From the NCBI RefSeq assembly GCF_001514145.1, contig NZ_KQ948662.1, positions 35,052-99,051 on the forward strand: 64,000 bases of DNA, written 5' to 3'. Positions 24,900 to 32,749 of the stretch are shown in pieces. The DNA is from Streptomyces canus (GTDB lineage Bacteria > Actinomycetota > Actinomycetes > Streptomycetales > Streptomycetaceae). Numbering within the stretch: position 1 is the first letter of the stretch; each line of letters opens with the position of its first letter. The position numbers were made by a program, and so were the translations under genes. Below the pieces are notes generated by a model, which saw nothing but the letters and a program-made list of their open reading frames with translations, was not told the origin of the DNA and searched no databases.

Positions 24900-24988
24900 G
24901 GGGCGTGGACCCCCTGGCCCGCACCGGGCAACGAAGCGGCAACACCGTCGAAATCAACAAACTGTTCAACACGCTTACGGTCTCGGAC

Positions 24989-26377
24989 ATGGCTCAAACC
25001 ACCCCTGTGCATCCCGTAGACGAAGTGCCCCCGGTACGGCAGCTCGCCGCCTTCGGCCTCCAGCACGTCCTCGCGATGTACGCGGGCGCCGTGGCCGTCC
25101 CCCTGATCGTCGGCGGCGCGATGAAGCTGTCGCCCACGGATCTGGCGTATCTGATCACCGCCGACCTCCTGGTGTGCGGTATCGCCACGCTCATCCAGTG
25201 CATCGGCTTCTGGCGTTTCGGCGTACGGCTCCCGATCATGCAGGGCTGCACCTTCGCGGCCGTGTCACCGATGGTCCTGATCGGCACGACAGGCGGCGGA
25301 CTCCCGGCGATCTACGGCTCGGTGATCGTCGCGGGCCTCGCGATCATGCTGCTCGCCCCCGTCTTCGGCAAGTTGCTCCGCTTCTTCCCGCCGCTGGTCA
25401 CGGGCACGGTGATCCTGATCATCGGCATCTCGCTGCTGCCGGTCGCCGGCAACTGGGTCGCGGGCGGCGCCGGATCGGCAGACTTCGGCGCCCCGAAGAA
25501 CATCGGGCTCGCCGTGTTCGTCCTGGTGGTGGTGCTGGGCGTGCAGCGGTTCGCGCCGGCGTTCCTGAGCCGGATCGCGGTACTGATCGGCATCGGGGTC
25601 GGTTTTGCGGTGGCCGTCCCCTTCGGCTTCACGGACTTCGAGGGGGTCGGTGACGCGGACTGGGTCGGGATCAGCACGCCGTTCCACTTCGGGGCGCCGA
25701 CCTTCGAGTTCTCGGCCATCGTGTCGATGCTGGTCGTGGCACTGGTGACGATGACCGAGACGACCGGTGACCTGATCGCGGTGGGCGAGATGACGGACCG
25801 CAGGGTCGAGCCGCGCTCCCTCTCGGACGGTCTGCGCGCCGACGGGCTGTCGACCGTGCTCGGCGGTGTCTTCAACACCTTCCCGTACACGGCGTACGCC
25901 CAGAACGTCGGTCTCGTCGGCATGACCCGGGTGCGCAGCCGCTGGGTCGTCGCCACGGCCGGCGGCATCCTGGTCCTGCTGGGCCTGCTGCCCAAGCTGG
26001 GTGCTGTGGTCGCGGCCGTACCGGCTCCGGTGCTGGGCGGGGCGGGCCTGGTGATGTTCGGGACGGTCGCGGCGAGCGGCCTGCGGACCCTCACCCGGGT
26101 GGACTTCAAGGGCAACAACAACCTGACCGTGGTGGCCGTCTCGGTGGCCGTGGGCGTGCTGCCGGTGGGCGTGCCGACGATCTACGAGAAGTTCCCCGAC
26201 TGGTTCCAGACGGTGATGAACAGCGGCATCAGCGCGGGCTGTCTGACGGCGATCGTGCTGAACCTGCTCTTCAACCACCTGCCCGGGAAGGCCGGTTCAA
26301 CCGCTCCCGAGCCGGATGGCCTGGCGGGCGGCGGCGCCGAGGAGGGCGTCGAGAAGTCCCGGGAAGAGGTCGTCTAG
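24989..26377 (+). CDS. NCS2 family nucleobase (uracil/xanthine-type) permease
   Basis: 462 residues with about 12-14 membrane segments. Family features: QHVLAMYAGAVAVPLIVGGAM at the start, LPIMQGCTFAAVSPMVLIG in TM3, and VALVTMTETTGDLIAVGE, the conserved Glu-containing segment that binds the purine/pyrimidine ring, then NTFPYTAYAQNVGLVGMTRV. It imports uracil, xanthine or urate by cation symport. Starts inside a region without a strong ribosome site; the ATG of MAQTTPVHP is the best candidate. Its last 81 bp overlap the convergent ArsR gene. Confidence 0.9.
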   Translation: MAQTTPVHPVDEVPPVRQLAAFGLQHVLAMYAGAVAVPLIVGGAMKLSPTDLAYLITADLLVCGIATLIQCIGFWRFGVRLPIMQGCTFAAVSPMVLIGTTGGGLPAIYGSVIVAGLAIMLLAPVFGKLLRFFPPLVTGTVILIIGISLLPVAGNWVAGGAGSADFGAPKNIGLAVFVLVVVLGVQRFAPAFLSRIAVLIGIGVGFAVAVPFGFTDFEGVGDADWVGISTPFHFGAPTFEFSAIVSMLVVALVTMTETTGDLIAVGEMTDRRVEPRSLSDGLRADGLSTVLGGVFNTFPYTAYAQNVGLVGMTRVRSRWVVATAGGILVLLGLLPKLGAVVAAVPAPVLGGAGLVMFGTVAASGLRTLTRVDFKGNNNLTVVAVSVAVGVLPVGVPTIYEKFPDWFQTVMNSGISAGCLTAIVLNLLFNHLPGKAGSTAPEPDGLAGGGAEEGVEKSREEVV

Positions 26378-26650
26378 GTCGTCCCGGCGCAGGCCGTTCA
26401 TCTTGGCGGTGCCCTGGTAGACCTGCCGGATCACTCCGCTCTCGCGCAGCACCCGGAAGTGGTGGGTGGTCGTCGACTTGGTCACGGGCAGATCGAAGTG
26501 CGAACAGGAGAGCTCGTCGCCGACCGCGGCGAGCTCTCGCACGATCTGCAGACGCATCGGGTCGGAGAGGGCGTGCAGGATGCCCTCCAGCCGGATCTCG
26601 CCGCGCTCGGGGTGCGGGAGGGCGCGACTGCTGACGGCGGGGGAGGTCAC
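26297..26650 (-). CDS. ArsR-type winged-helix regulator
   Basis: 117 residues from a GTG with GGAG five bases upstream. Helix-turn-helix: ILHALSDPMRLQIVRELAAV, then FDLPVTKSTTTHHFRVLRESGVIRQVYQGT. No cysteine metal-binding pattern typical of metal sensors is seen, so it more likely senses a small organic or redox signal. It is divergent from the old yellow enzyme gene with repeats between them, and is likely its repressor. The C-terminal codons lie antisense to the permease gene. Confidence 0.85.
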   Translation of the reverse strand: MTSPAVSSRALPHPERGEIRLEGILHALSDPMRLQIVRELAAVGDELSCSHFDLPVTKSTTTHHFRVLRESGVIRQVYQGTAKMNGLRRDDLDDLFPGLLDALLGAAARQAIRLGSG

Positions 26651-26716
26651 GGCGGCTCCACTTCTCCGGGTTTCCCGGGGGCTCTCCGGACTCGGGGACC
26701 GGTCCTCGGGAAGCCC

Positions 26717-26769
26717 ATTGTACGAGACCTTTCGTAGTTTGACATTCGACGTACTACGATGCCTATCGT
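26717..26769. promoter_or_regulatory. Divergent promoter/operator of the ArsR and old yellow enzyme genes
   Basis: Repeated words TACGAG, CGTAGT, ACTACG and ATCGTACGAG form nested inverted repeats (CGTAGT at 26733-26738 with ACTACG at 26754-26759). TTGACA (26739-26744) with TATCGT (26764-26769) 19 bases later could be the rightward promoter; TACAAT on the minus strand (26722-26717) could be the leftward -10. An ArsR protein bound to these repeats would control both genes. Confidence 0.5.
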
Positions 26770-26809
26770 ACGAGTCCACCACCACCGGTCTTGTTGAATG
26801 GAGCCCGCC

Positions 26810-27889
26810 GTGAGCGCACTCTTCGAGCCGTGCACCCTCCGCGACGTGACGATCCCGAACCGGGTGTGGATGCCGCCGATGTGCCAGTATTCGGCCGCTC
26901 CTGAGGGTCCCGAGACCGGCGCCCCGAACGACTGGCACTTCGCGCACTACGCGGCGCGCGCGGCCGGCGGCACGGGCCTGATCATCGTCGAGGCCACCGG
27001 CGTCAGCCCCGAGGGCCGTATCTCCCCCTACGACCTCGGCATCTGGAACGACACCCAGGTCGAGGCGTTCCGCCGCATCACCCGCTTCCTGGTCTCCCAG
27101 GGCACGGTGCCGGGAATCCAGCTCGCCCACGCCGGCCGCAAGGCCTCCACCGACCAGCCCTGGAAGGGCGGCGCGCCGCTCGCCCCGGACGCGCGAGGAT
27201 GGCAGCCACTGGGCCCCAGCGCGCTGGCGTACGACACGAAGCACCCGGTTCCGACGGAGCTGACGGCCGATCACATCACGGAGGTGGTGGGCCAGTTCGC
27301 GGACGCGGCCCGTCGCGCCCTCGCCGCCGGTTTCGAAGTCGCCGAGATACACGGCGCCCACGGCTATCTGATCGGCAACTTCCTCTCCCCGCACAGCAAT
27401 CACCGCACCGACGAGTACGGCGGCTCCTTCGAGAACCGCACCCGCTTCGCGCTGGAGGTCGTCGACGCGGTGCGCGAGGTCTGGCCCGACGACAAGCCCC
27501 TCTTCTTCCGCATCTCGGCGACCGACTGGCTGGAGGAGGGCGGCTGGACCCCGGACGACACCGTCCGCTTCGCCCACGACCTCCAGGCACACGGCATCGA
27601 CCTCCTCGATGTCTCCACCGGCGGCAACGCGTCGGGCGTCCGCATCCCGGTGGGCCCCGGCTACCAGGTTCCCTTCGCCGCCCGCGTCAAGGCCGAGACC
27701 ACCCTCCCGGTCGCCGCGGTCGGCCTCATCACGGAGACCGGACAGGCCGAGAAGATCCTCTCCAACGGCGAGGCGGACGCGGTGCTGCTGGGCCGCGAAC
27801 TGCTGCGGAACCCGTCCTGGGCGCGGCATGCCGCGCGGGAGCTGGGCGGGGAGGTGCATGTTCCGGAGCAGTACCACCGGTCGGTCTGA
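26810..27889 (+). CDS. Old yellow enzyme-type NADH:flavin oxidoreductase (YqjM-like)
   Basis: 359 residues from a GTG with GGAG six bases before it. The FMN barrel motifs are plain: ALFEPCTLRDVTIPNRVWMPPMCQYSA at the start (with the Cys that tunes FMN in YqjM-type enzymes), GIQLAHAGRKAST (His pair region), EIHGAHGYLIGNFLSPHSN and NRTDEYGGSFENRTRF-like HRTDEYGGSFENRTRF. It reduces activated alkenes such as enones with NAD(P)H. The neighbouring ArsR gene is probably its regulator, consistent with a response to electrophiles. Confidence 0.92.
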   Translation: MSALFEPCTLRDVTIPNRVWMPPMCQYSAAPEGPETGAPNDWHFAHYAARAAGGTGLIIVEATGVSPEGRISPYDLGIWNDTQVEAFRRITRFLVSQGTVPGIQLAHAGRKASTDQPWKGGAPLAPDARGWQPLGPSALAYDTKHPVPTELTADHITEVVGQFADAARRALAAGFEVAEIHGAHGYLIGNFLSPHSNHRTDEYGGSFENRTRFALEVVDAVREVWPDDKPLFFRISATDWLEEGGWTPDDTVRFAHDLQAHGIDLLDVSTGGNASGVRIPVGPGYQVPFAARVKAETTLPVAAVGLITETGQAEKILSNGEADAVLLGRELLRNPSWARHAARELGGEVHVPEQYHRSV

Positions 27890-27909
27890 CGAGCGGGGTC
27901 TGCCGCGCT

Positions 27910-27950
27910 TCCGGCGGGGCGCCGGCACAGTGTGCCGGCGCCCCGCCGGA
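27910..27950. terminator. 41-bp near-perfect palindrome, bidirectional terminator
   Basis: Two 20-bp arms (27910-27929 and 27931-27950) are exact reverse complements around one central base. It sits between the convergent oxidoreductase and esterase genes, 20 bp after one stop and 23 bp after the other, so it should terminate from both sides. Confidence 0.85.
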
Positions 27951-27973
27951 GGACCGCGAGGGCCGATGAGTGC

Positions 27974-29266
27974 TCAACTCGCGCTACAGGTCGTTCCGTT
28001 GAGTGTGAACGTACCCGGCGCCGCACTGTTCCCGCCGTGATTCGCCTGGTATCCGATGCTGACGCTCGCGTTGGGCGCGATCGTCCCGTTGTACGTCGCG
28101 TTCGTCGCCGTCACCGTGCCGGAGGACGGCGTGTACGTGGCGCCCCAGCCGTTGGTGAGGGTCTGGCCGGTGGGGAGGGTGAAGGCCAGCTGCCAGCTGT
28201 TGATCGCGGTGGTGCCGGTGTTGGTGATCGTCAAGGACGCCGTCAGGCCCGTGTTCCAGGCGTTGGTCGTCGCCGTCACCTTGCAGGCGCCGGGCTGGGG
28301 TTGGGGTGCGGGGCCCGAGCTGTCGAGGCCGAAGAAGGTGAGGGCGCGGGAGGCCATGCCCCAGGCGTAGAGGTTGTGGCCGACGCCCTGGAGGCTGATC
28401 GCCTCGACGGGGGCCCGGTCACCGGTGGCGCCGTAGCGGGTGCGGGTCCAGCCGGAGGCCGGCGAGTCGGTGGCGGCCGGCGTCTGGCTGACGCCGAGGA
28501 CGTTCGTCCACTGCTTGATCTCCTCCCCGAAGTTGGGGTAGCGCAGCACGTCGTCCTCGGTGCCGTGCCACACCTGCATGCGTGGCCGGGTGCCGGTGTA
28601 GCCGGGGTAGGCGGCGCGGACCAGGTCGCCCCACTCCTGCGGAGTGTGGGTGATCGTGCCGCCCGAGCAGGCGCTGTTCCACTCCGAGCCGTCGGTCGTC
28701 GCGAAGCAGCCGAACGGGACGCCCGAGAAGGCGGCGCCCGCCGCGAACACGTCCGGGTAGTCGCCGAGCAGGACGTTCGTCATCATCGCGCCGGAGGAGA
28801 TGCCGGTGGCGTAGATCCTGCTGGTGTCGGCGGAGTAGGTGCTCACCGTCCAGTCGATCATCGACTTGATCCCGACGGGGTCGCTGCCGCCGCCCCGTTT
28901 CAGCGCCTGCGGCGAGGACACGTCGAAGCACTTGCTGGACCGGGTGACCGAGGGGTAGATCACCACGAAGCCGTAGGTGTCGGCCAGTTGGGCCCACTCG
29001 GTGCCGTTGTGCATGGCCGGTCCGGAGCCGGTGCAGTAGTGCACGGCCACGACGACCGCGGGGTGCGCGGTGACGTTGTCCGGCACGTACAGATACATCT
29101 GGAGATTGCTGGGATTCGTACCGAAGTCGGTGATCTCGGTGAGGGTCGCCGTGGGGGCGGCCTCCGTGCGGGCCGATGCGGTGGGGGCGGCGAAGAGCAC
29201 CGCCGCGAGTAACAACAGCAGGGCCGGCAGCACCGACCTCAGCGGTCTCCTGGGGGTGATGGACAC
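27974..29266 (-). CDS. Secreted CE1-type acetylxylan/feruloyl esterase with CBM2
   Basis: 430 residues from a GTG with AAGGGG upstream. Signal peptide: ITPRRPLRSVLPALLLLLAAVLFAAPTASA. The esterase domain (~45-335) of the PHB-depolymerase/CE1 type has ATGISSGAMMTNVLLG (nucleophile Ser in GxSxG), an Asp in HGTEDDVLRYP and a His in LQGVGHNLYAWG. A linker rich in Pro/Gln precedes a C-terminal CBM2 (~345-430: CKVTATTNAWNTGLTASLTITNTG...INSWQLAFTLPTGQT), which binds cellulose or xylan. It likely removes acetyl or feruloyl groups from plant xylan. It forms a plant-polysaccharide group with the two pectate lyases upstream. Confidence 0.88.
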   Translation of the reverse strand: MSITPRRPLRSVLPALLLLLAAVLFAAPTASARTEAAPTATLTEITDFGTNPSNLQMYLYVPDNVTAHPAVVVAVHYCTGSGPAMHNGTEWAQLADTYGFVVIYPSVTRSSKCFDVSSPQALKRGGGSDPVGIKSMIDWTVSTYSADTSRIYATGISSGAMMTNVLLGDYPDVFAAGAAFSGVPFGCFATTDGSEWNSACSGGTITHTPQEWGDLVRAAYPGYTGTRPRMQVWHGTEDDVLRYPNFGEEIKQWTNVLGVSQTPAATDSPASGWTRTRYGATGDRAPVEAISLQGVGHNLYAWGMASRALTFFGLDSSGPAPQPQPGACKVTATTNAWNTGLTASLTITNTGTTAINSWQLAFTLPTGQTLTNGWGATYTPSSGTVTATNATYNGTIAPNASVSIGYQANHGGNSAAPGTFTLNGTTCSAS

Positions 29267-29707
29267 GTCCTTGCCCCTTTCGGTCAGCGGTAACAGCAGG
29301 AGGAGTTCGTCCGGGTCAACAGGGCCGGGCTGCCAGGGCAGTTGGGTGCAGCTTTCGCTCGCGGGCGGGTCCAGGCCCTGGTAGGGGTTGCGCAGTCGGC
29401 AGGCCGGCGGCGTCACGTGCCGCCCGGACTGTCGGCGGGCCAGGCGCGAAAGGAGCGGCGCCGTCTTCTTCCCCGACGACAACCGGCCACCAGTACTGGT
29501 TCGAGGCCAGCAAGGCAGCGGTCGGTCCGGTCGCGGTTCGGGTCCTTGGTCGGAGGACCCGCCGAAGGAGTCCGGCGGCGGGCTGGTCCGCCCGCCCGCC
29601 CGCCGCCGGCTCGGGGACGAGGGCAGGCGAGTCCCAGGGCGCCCGAGGTGAGCACCAGGCCGCTGCTGAACGTACGCATAGGTGGAGCCACCACCGACTC
29701 GCCCCTC

Positions 29708-29722
29708 TCGGAAGTTCTCGAA
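29708..29722. promoter_or_regulatory. TCGGAAGTTCTCGAA element
   Basis: Nearly the same word as the palindrome upstream of the GH-A glycosidase gene (TTCGGAAGTTTCGAA), and followed by a second CTCTCGGAAG. Possible shared operator for plant-polysaccharide genes. Confidence 0.35.
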
Positions 29723-29774
29723 TCTCTCGGAAGGGAAGCGTCCGGCGAGCATCGTGGCATGCACATGGCTGCCA

Positions 29775-29788
29775 TGGAAGCGCTCCCA
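29775..29788. promoter_or_regulatory. CebR-type LacI-family operator
   Basis: TGGAAGCGCTCCCA matches the known Streptomyces CebR palindrome TGGGAGCGCTCCCA at 13 of 14 positions. CebR controls cellulose-related genes in response to cello-oligosaccharides. Its place in the divergent region suggests cello-oligosaccharide control of the pectate lyases and/or the CBM2 esterase. Confidence 0.6.
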
Positions 29789-29862
29789 CACGTCGAAAGA
29801 ATTCGCTCGCCCCCGCTGGCCCTTCCCCCACCCGGACGGCCGAATGTCTTCTGCGCAAAGCG

Positions 29863-29891
29863 TTGACCAGAAAGCGCTTACCCTCTACGTT
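29863..29891 (+). promoter_or_regulatory. Promoter TTGACC-17-TACGTT with LacI-type half palindrome in the spacer
   Basis: TTGACC (29863-29868) and TACGTT (29886-29891) are 17 bp apart. The spacer holds AAAGCGCTTA (29871-29880), the core symmetric AAGCGCTT of LacI-family operators. It points to the pectate lyase gene 140 bp downstream. Confidence 0.5.
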
Positions 29892-30033
29892 CCGTTCAGC
29901 GATGTGACCGGCCCGCAGCCCCAGGGCCCTACATGGCCGCTCTGCACTGCGCACGTAGTTCAACATGGCGAACAGTTTTTACGTACATGACCGAACAGGC
30001 ACCATGCAGGCACCACGAAGGGACGCACCCCGC

Positions 30034-31011
30034 ATGCGTACTCGCCCCCCACGTACACACGCGCAAAGATCCGCTCTGGCCGCCGGTGCGGCCGCGCTCG
30101 CGACGGCGGCCGCCCTGGCCGTCCCGCAGCCGGCCGGGGCCGCCGAGACCTCCCCCATCGGTTTCGGCGCCGGAACGACCGGCGGCGGCAGCGCCTCCGC
30201 GGTCACCGTCTCCACGCTGAGCGCCTTCAAGACGGCCGTCACCGGCAGCACGGCGAAGGTCGTCAAGGTCAACGGCCTGATCTCGCTGAGCGGTACGGTC
30301 GACGTCGGCTCCAACACCACGGTGCTGGGCGTCGGTTCGTCCTCCGGGTTCACCGGCGGCGGGCTGCGGCTGAAGAAGGTCACGAACGTCGTCGTCCGCA
30401 ACCTGAACATCAGCAAGCCCCTCGCGCCCGCCGACGGCATCGAGGTGCAGGCCTCGACGAAGGTGTGGATCGACCACAACTCCTTCTCGGCGGACCGTGA
30501 TCACGACAAGGACTACTACGACGGTCTGCTGGACATCAACCACGGCTCGGACAACGTCACGGTGTCCTGGAACACCTTCAAGGACCACTTCAAGGGCTCG
30601 CTCGTCGGACACAGCGACAACAACGCGAGCGAGGACACCGGCCATCTGAAGGTGACGTACCACCACAACTGGTTCAACAACGTCAACTCGCGCATCCCCA
30701 GTCTGCGCTTCGGCACCGGGCACTTCTACGACAACTACGTCGTCGGCGCCGAGACCGCGGTGCACTCGCGCATGGGCGCCCAGATGCTCGTGGAGAACAA
30801 CGTCTTCCGGAGCACCGGAGTCGCTGTCACCACGAACCGGAGCAGTGACGTGGACGGCTACGCCAACCTGCGCGGCAACGACCTCGGCGGAGCCGCCACC
30901 GAGGTCTCCCGGGTCGGCACCTTCACCACCGCTCCGTACGGCTACACCGCCGAGCCCGCCTCCTCCGTCGTCACCTCGGTGACGGGCGGCGCGGGCACCG
31001 GAAAGATCTGA
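30034..31011 (+). CDS. Secreted pectate lyase, PL1 family
   Basis: 325 residues. Signal peptide: MRTRPPRTHAQRSALAAGAAALATAAALAVPQPAGA. The mature enzyme is a parallel beta-helix with PL1 landmarks: VWIDHNSFSADRDHDKDYYDGLLDI (Ca-binding Asp region), VTVSWNTFKDHFKGSLVGHSD and VTYHHNWFNNVNSRIPSLRFG, containing the catalytic Arg of the RIPxxR type. It cleaves polygalacturonate by beta-elimination. ATG chosen with GAAGGGA upstream; ATGs ten codons earlier and further upstream are in frame. The PL3 lyase follows 47 bp downstream. Confidence 0.9.
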   Translation: MRTRPPRTHAQRSALAAGAAALATAAALAVPQPAGAAETSPIGFGAGTTGGGSASAVTVSTLSAFKTAVTGSTAKVVKVNGLISLSGTVDVGSNTTVLGVGSSSGFTGGGLRLKKVTNVVVRNLNISKPLAPADGIEVQASTKVWIDHNSFSADRDHDKDYYDGLLDINHGSDNVTVSWNTFKDHFKGSLVGHSDNNASEDTGHLKVTYHHNWFNNVNSRIPSLRFGTGHFYDNYVVGAETAVHSRMGAQMLVENNVFRSTGVAVTTNRSSDVDGYANLRGNDLGGAATEVSRVGTFTTAPYGYTAEPASSVVTSVTGGAGTGKI

Positions 31012-31058
31012 CCACCCCCAACCCGTCCACCCCCCGACATGGAAGAAGGAATCGGGAC

Positions 31059-31862
31059 ATGACTTCTTCGACACGTCCACGCGCGCGTACCCGCGCGCTG
31101 ACCGGAGCCGTGGCCGCACTCGGCCTCTCGGTTGGCATGATCATGACACTCAACGCACCGTCGGCCAGCGCCGCCACCTGGCCGACGGCGAACGGCAGCC
31201 AGGCGGTCTCCTCGACCATCCAGCTGTCCGGCACCAAGGACTACGGGATGAAGCGCCTGTACGGCACGGGCGACCTGGGCAGCGACAGCCAGGACGAGGA
31301 CCAGGGTCCGATCCTGAACCTGGCCGCGGGCACCGTCCTGAAGAACGTCATCATCGGGGCTCCCGCCGCCGACGGCATCCACTGCGCGGGCAGCTGCACG
31401 CTGCAGAACGTGTGGTGGGAGGACGTCGGCGAGGACGCGGCGACCTTCCGCGGCTCCTCGTCGTCGAACGTGTACACCGTCTCCGGCGGTGGCGCGCGGT
31501 CGGCCAGCGACAAGGTGTTCCAGTTCAACGGCGCCGGGACGCTCAACGTCTCCAACTTCGCGGTGCAGAACTTCGGCACCTTCGTGCGGTCCTGCGGCAA
31601 CTGCTCGACGCAGTACAAGCGGACGATCAACCTCAACACCATCGAGGCGACCTACTCGGGCAACAAGCTCGTCGGCATCAACACCAACTACGGCGACAGC
31701 GCGACCCTGAAGAAGATCACGATCGTCGGAGACTCCAGCAAGAAGATCGTCCCGTGCCAGAAGTACATCGGGAACAACACGGGCAAGGAGCCGACCACGA
31801 ACGGCTCCGGACCGGACAGCACTTACTGCAAGTACGCGACGTCCGACATCACCTACAAGTAG
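31059..31862 (+). CDS. Secreted pectate lyase, PL3 family
   Basis: 267 residues. Signal peptide ends near PSASAATWP. The mature part matches PL3 (PelI-like) pectate lyases: ADGIHCAGSCTLQNVWWEDVGEDAATF, GAGTLNVSNFAVQNFGTFVRSCGNC and a C-terminal cysteine pair (VPCQKY...TYCKY). PL3 enzymes need calcium and cut pectate, often also low-methylated pectin. Likely transcribed with the PL1 gene; a strong terminator hairpin follows. Confidence 0.92.
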   Translation: MTSSTRPRARTRALTGAVAALGLSVGMIMTLNAPSASAATWPTANGSQAVSSTIQLSGTKDYGMKRLYGTGDLGSDSQDEDQGPILNLAAGTVLKNVIIGAPAADGIHCAGSCTLQNVWWEDVGEDAATFRGSSSSNVYTVSGGGARSASDKVFQFNGAGTLNVSNFAVQNFGTFVRSCGNCSTQYKRTINLNTIEATYSGNKLVGINTNYGDSATLKKITIVGDSSKKIVPCQKYIGNNTGKEPTTNGSGPDSTYCKYATSDITYK

Positions 31863-31878
31863 CCGCTCGGTAGGTGAA

Positions 31879-31923
31879 GGCGGCCGTACGAAGCGTCCCC
31901 GCACGGCGCTTCGCACGGCCGCC
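31879..31923. terminator. Strong hairpin terminator between PL3 and PaaX genes
   Basis: 17-bp arms (31879-31895 and 31907-31923) pair at 16 of 17 positions around an 11-base loop. It begins 17 bp after the PL3 stop and ends just before the convergent PaaX stop, so it probably works for both. Confidence 0.85.
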
Positions 31924-31926
31924 GTG

Positions 31927-32691
31927 TCATGTGCGGAGCCGGCTCTGGGGCACGGTGTCCGACAGCTCCCCTTGATAGGCCGCATACGCGGAGCGCAGTT
32001 CCGCACCCGGCCAGTTTGGCGGCAGGAGCTCGGGCGGCAGCACCGGGTCGGTCAGCAGATGCCGTACGACGGCCGCGAAGCCGGTGAGCCGGTCCGCGGG
32101 CCGGTCCGCGCGCGTGACCTGAGTGAGCAGCGCCCGGGACCGGGCCGCCCAGCCGCCGAGGGACCACAGCTCGGCGGCCAGTTCCGGCCCGGGGCGACCG
32201 GGGCGGGCCGTGTAGCGCTGGGCGACCGCGTCGAGGTCGTCCGGAAGCGATCGGAGCAGGTTGGCGGGGCGCAGCCAGACGCCCTCACGGAGTTCGGCGA
32301 GCCGGAGGGCGGTCAGCCGCGCGCGCAGCTCGGCGCGTTCGGCCGGCCCACGGCCCGTCGCCGTGATCACGACCATCTCCCAGTCGCCGCTCCACGCGCG
32401 CGTGCGGGGGTGCACGGAGTCGTCCTGACGGCGCTGACGAGCGAGCAGCCGGTCACTGAGACCGTAGACGGTATCGGCACGTCGCAGGTCACCGGCGCTC
32501 ACCATCCGGCTGAGAGCGGCACGCAGCGTGGAGCCGCCGACGCCGAACGGCTCCACCGCGCGGACCAGGTCCTTCACGGGCATCTCCGGCGGATGCGCGC
32601 CGAGCAGCAGGCTCAGGACGACCGACCGCGCGGACAACGGCCGCAGATCGACCTCGTCAGGCTGCTCCGACACGTTCCTCCGCATGGTCAC
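31927..32691 (-). CDS. PaaX family transcriptional regulator
   Basis: 254 residues with the PaaX layout: N-terminal winged helix (LSARSVVLSLLLGAHPPEMPVKDLVRAVEPFGVGGSTLRAALSRMVSAGDL), central WSGDWEMVVITATGRGPAERAELRARL, and C-terminal segment around LLPPNWPG. PaaX proteins usually repress aromatic or CoA-ester catabolism in answer to an acyl-CoA. It is divergent from an acyl-CoA dehydrogenase gene and probably controls it. Start at GTG 32691 or ATG 32685; ribosome site weak for both. A GTACnGTAC repeat adjoins the start. Confidence 0.87.
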   Translation of the reverse strand: MTMRRNVSEQPDEVDLRPLSARSVVLSLLLGAHPPEMPVKDLVRAVEPFGVGGSTLRAALSRMVSAGDLRRADTVYGLSDRLLARQRRQDDSVHPRTRAWSGDWEMVVITATGRGPAERAELRARLTALRLAELREGVWLRPANLLRSLPDDLDAVAQRYTARPGRPGPELAAELWSLGGWAARSRALLTQVTRADRPADRLTGFAAVVRHLLTDPVLPPELLPPNWPGAELRSAYAAYQGELSDTVPQSRLRT

Positions 32692-32711
32692 GTACTGTAC
32701 GACTTCCTCAT

Positions 32712-32749
32712 TGTTGCACTATTGCTACGACCGAAGCAGGAGTGCAACA
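32712..32749 (+). promoter_or_regulatory. Inverted repeat covering the ribosome site of the acyl-CoA dehydrogenase gene
   Basis: TGTTGCACT (32712-32720) and AGTGCAACA (32741-32749) are exact 9-bp reverse complements. The right arm covers part of the AGGAG ribosome site and the A of the ATG. It could be an operator for the divergent PaaX protein or an RNA hairpin that hides the ribosome site. Confidence 0.5.

Larger units (their letters stand above)
29267..29862. other. Long intergenic region with candidate catabolic operators, no gene recognised
   Basis: About 770 bp separate the divergent esterase and pectate lyase genes and this is most of it. I see no frame with convincing protein homology. 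It contains a TCGGAAGTTCTCGAA element (29708-29722), a CGAAAGAATTCG inverted repeat (29794-29805) and a CebR-type box. The part from 29267 to about 29690 is GC-rich and unexplained, and may be a long leader or a decayed gene. Confidence 0.5.

Noticed and set aside
31924..32748. N-terminal extension of the AidB-like protein by 275 codons
   Set aside because: The extension lies antisense to paaX. The ATG at 32749 has a good ribosome site and gives the normal family N-terminus.
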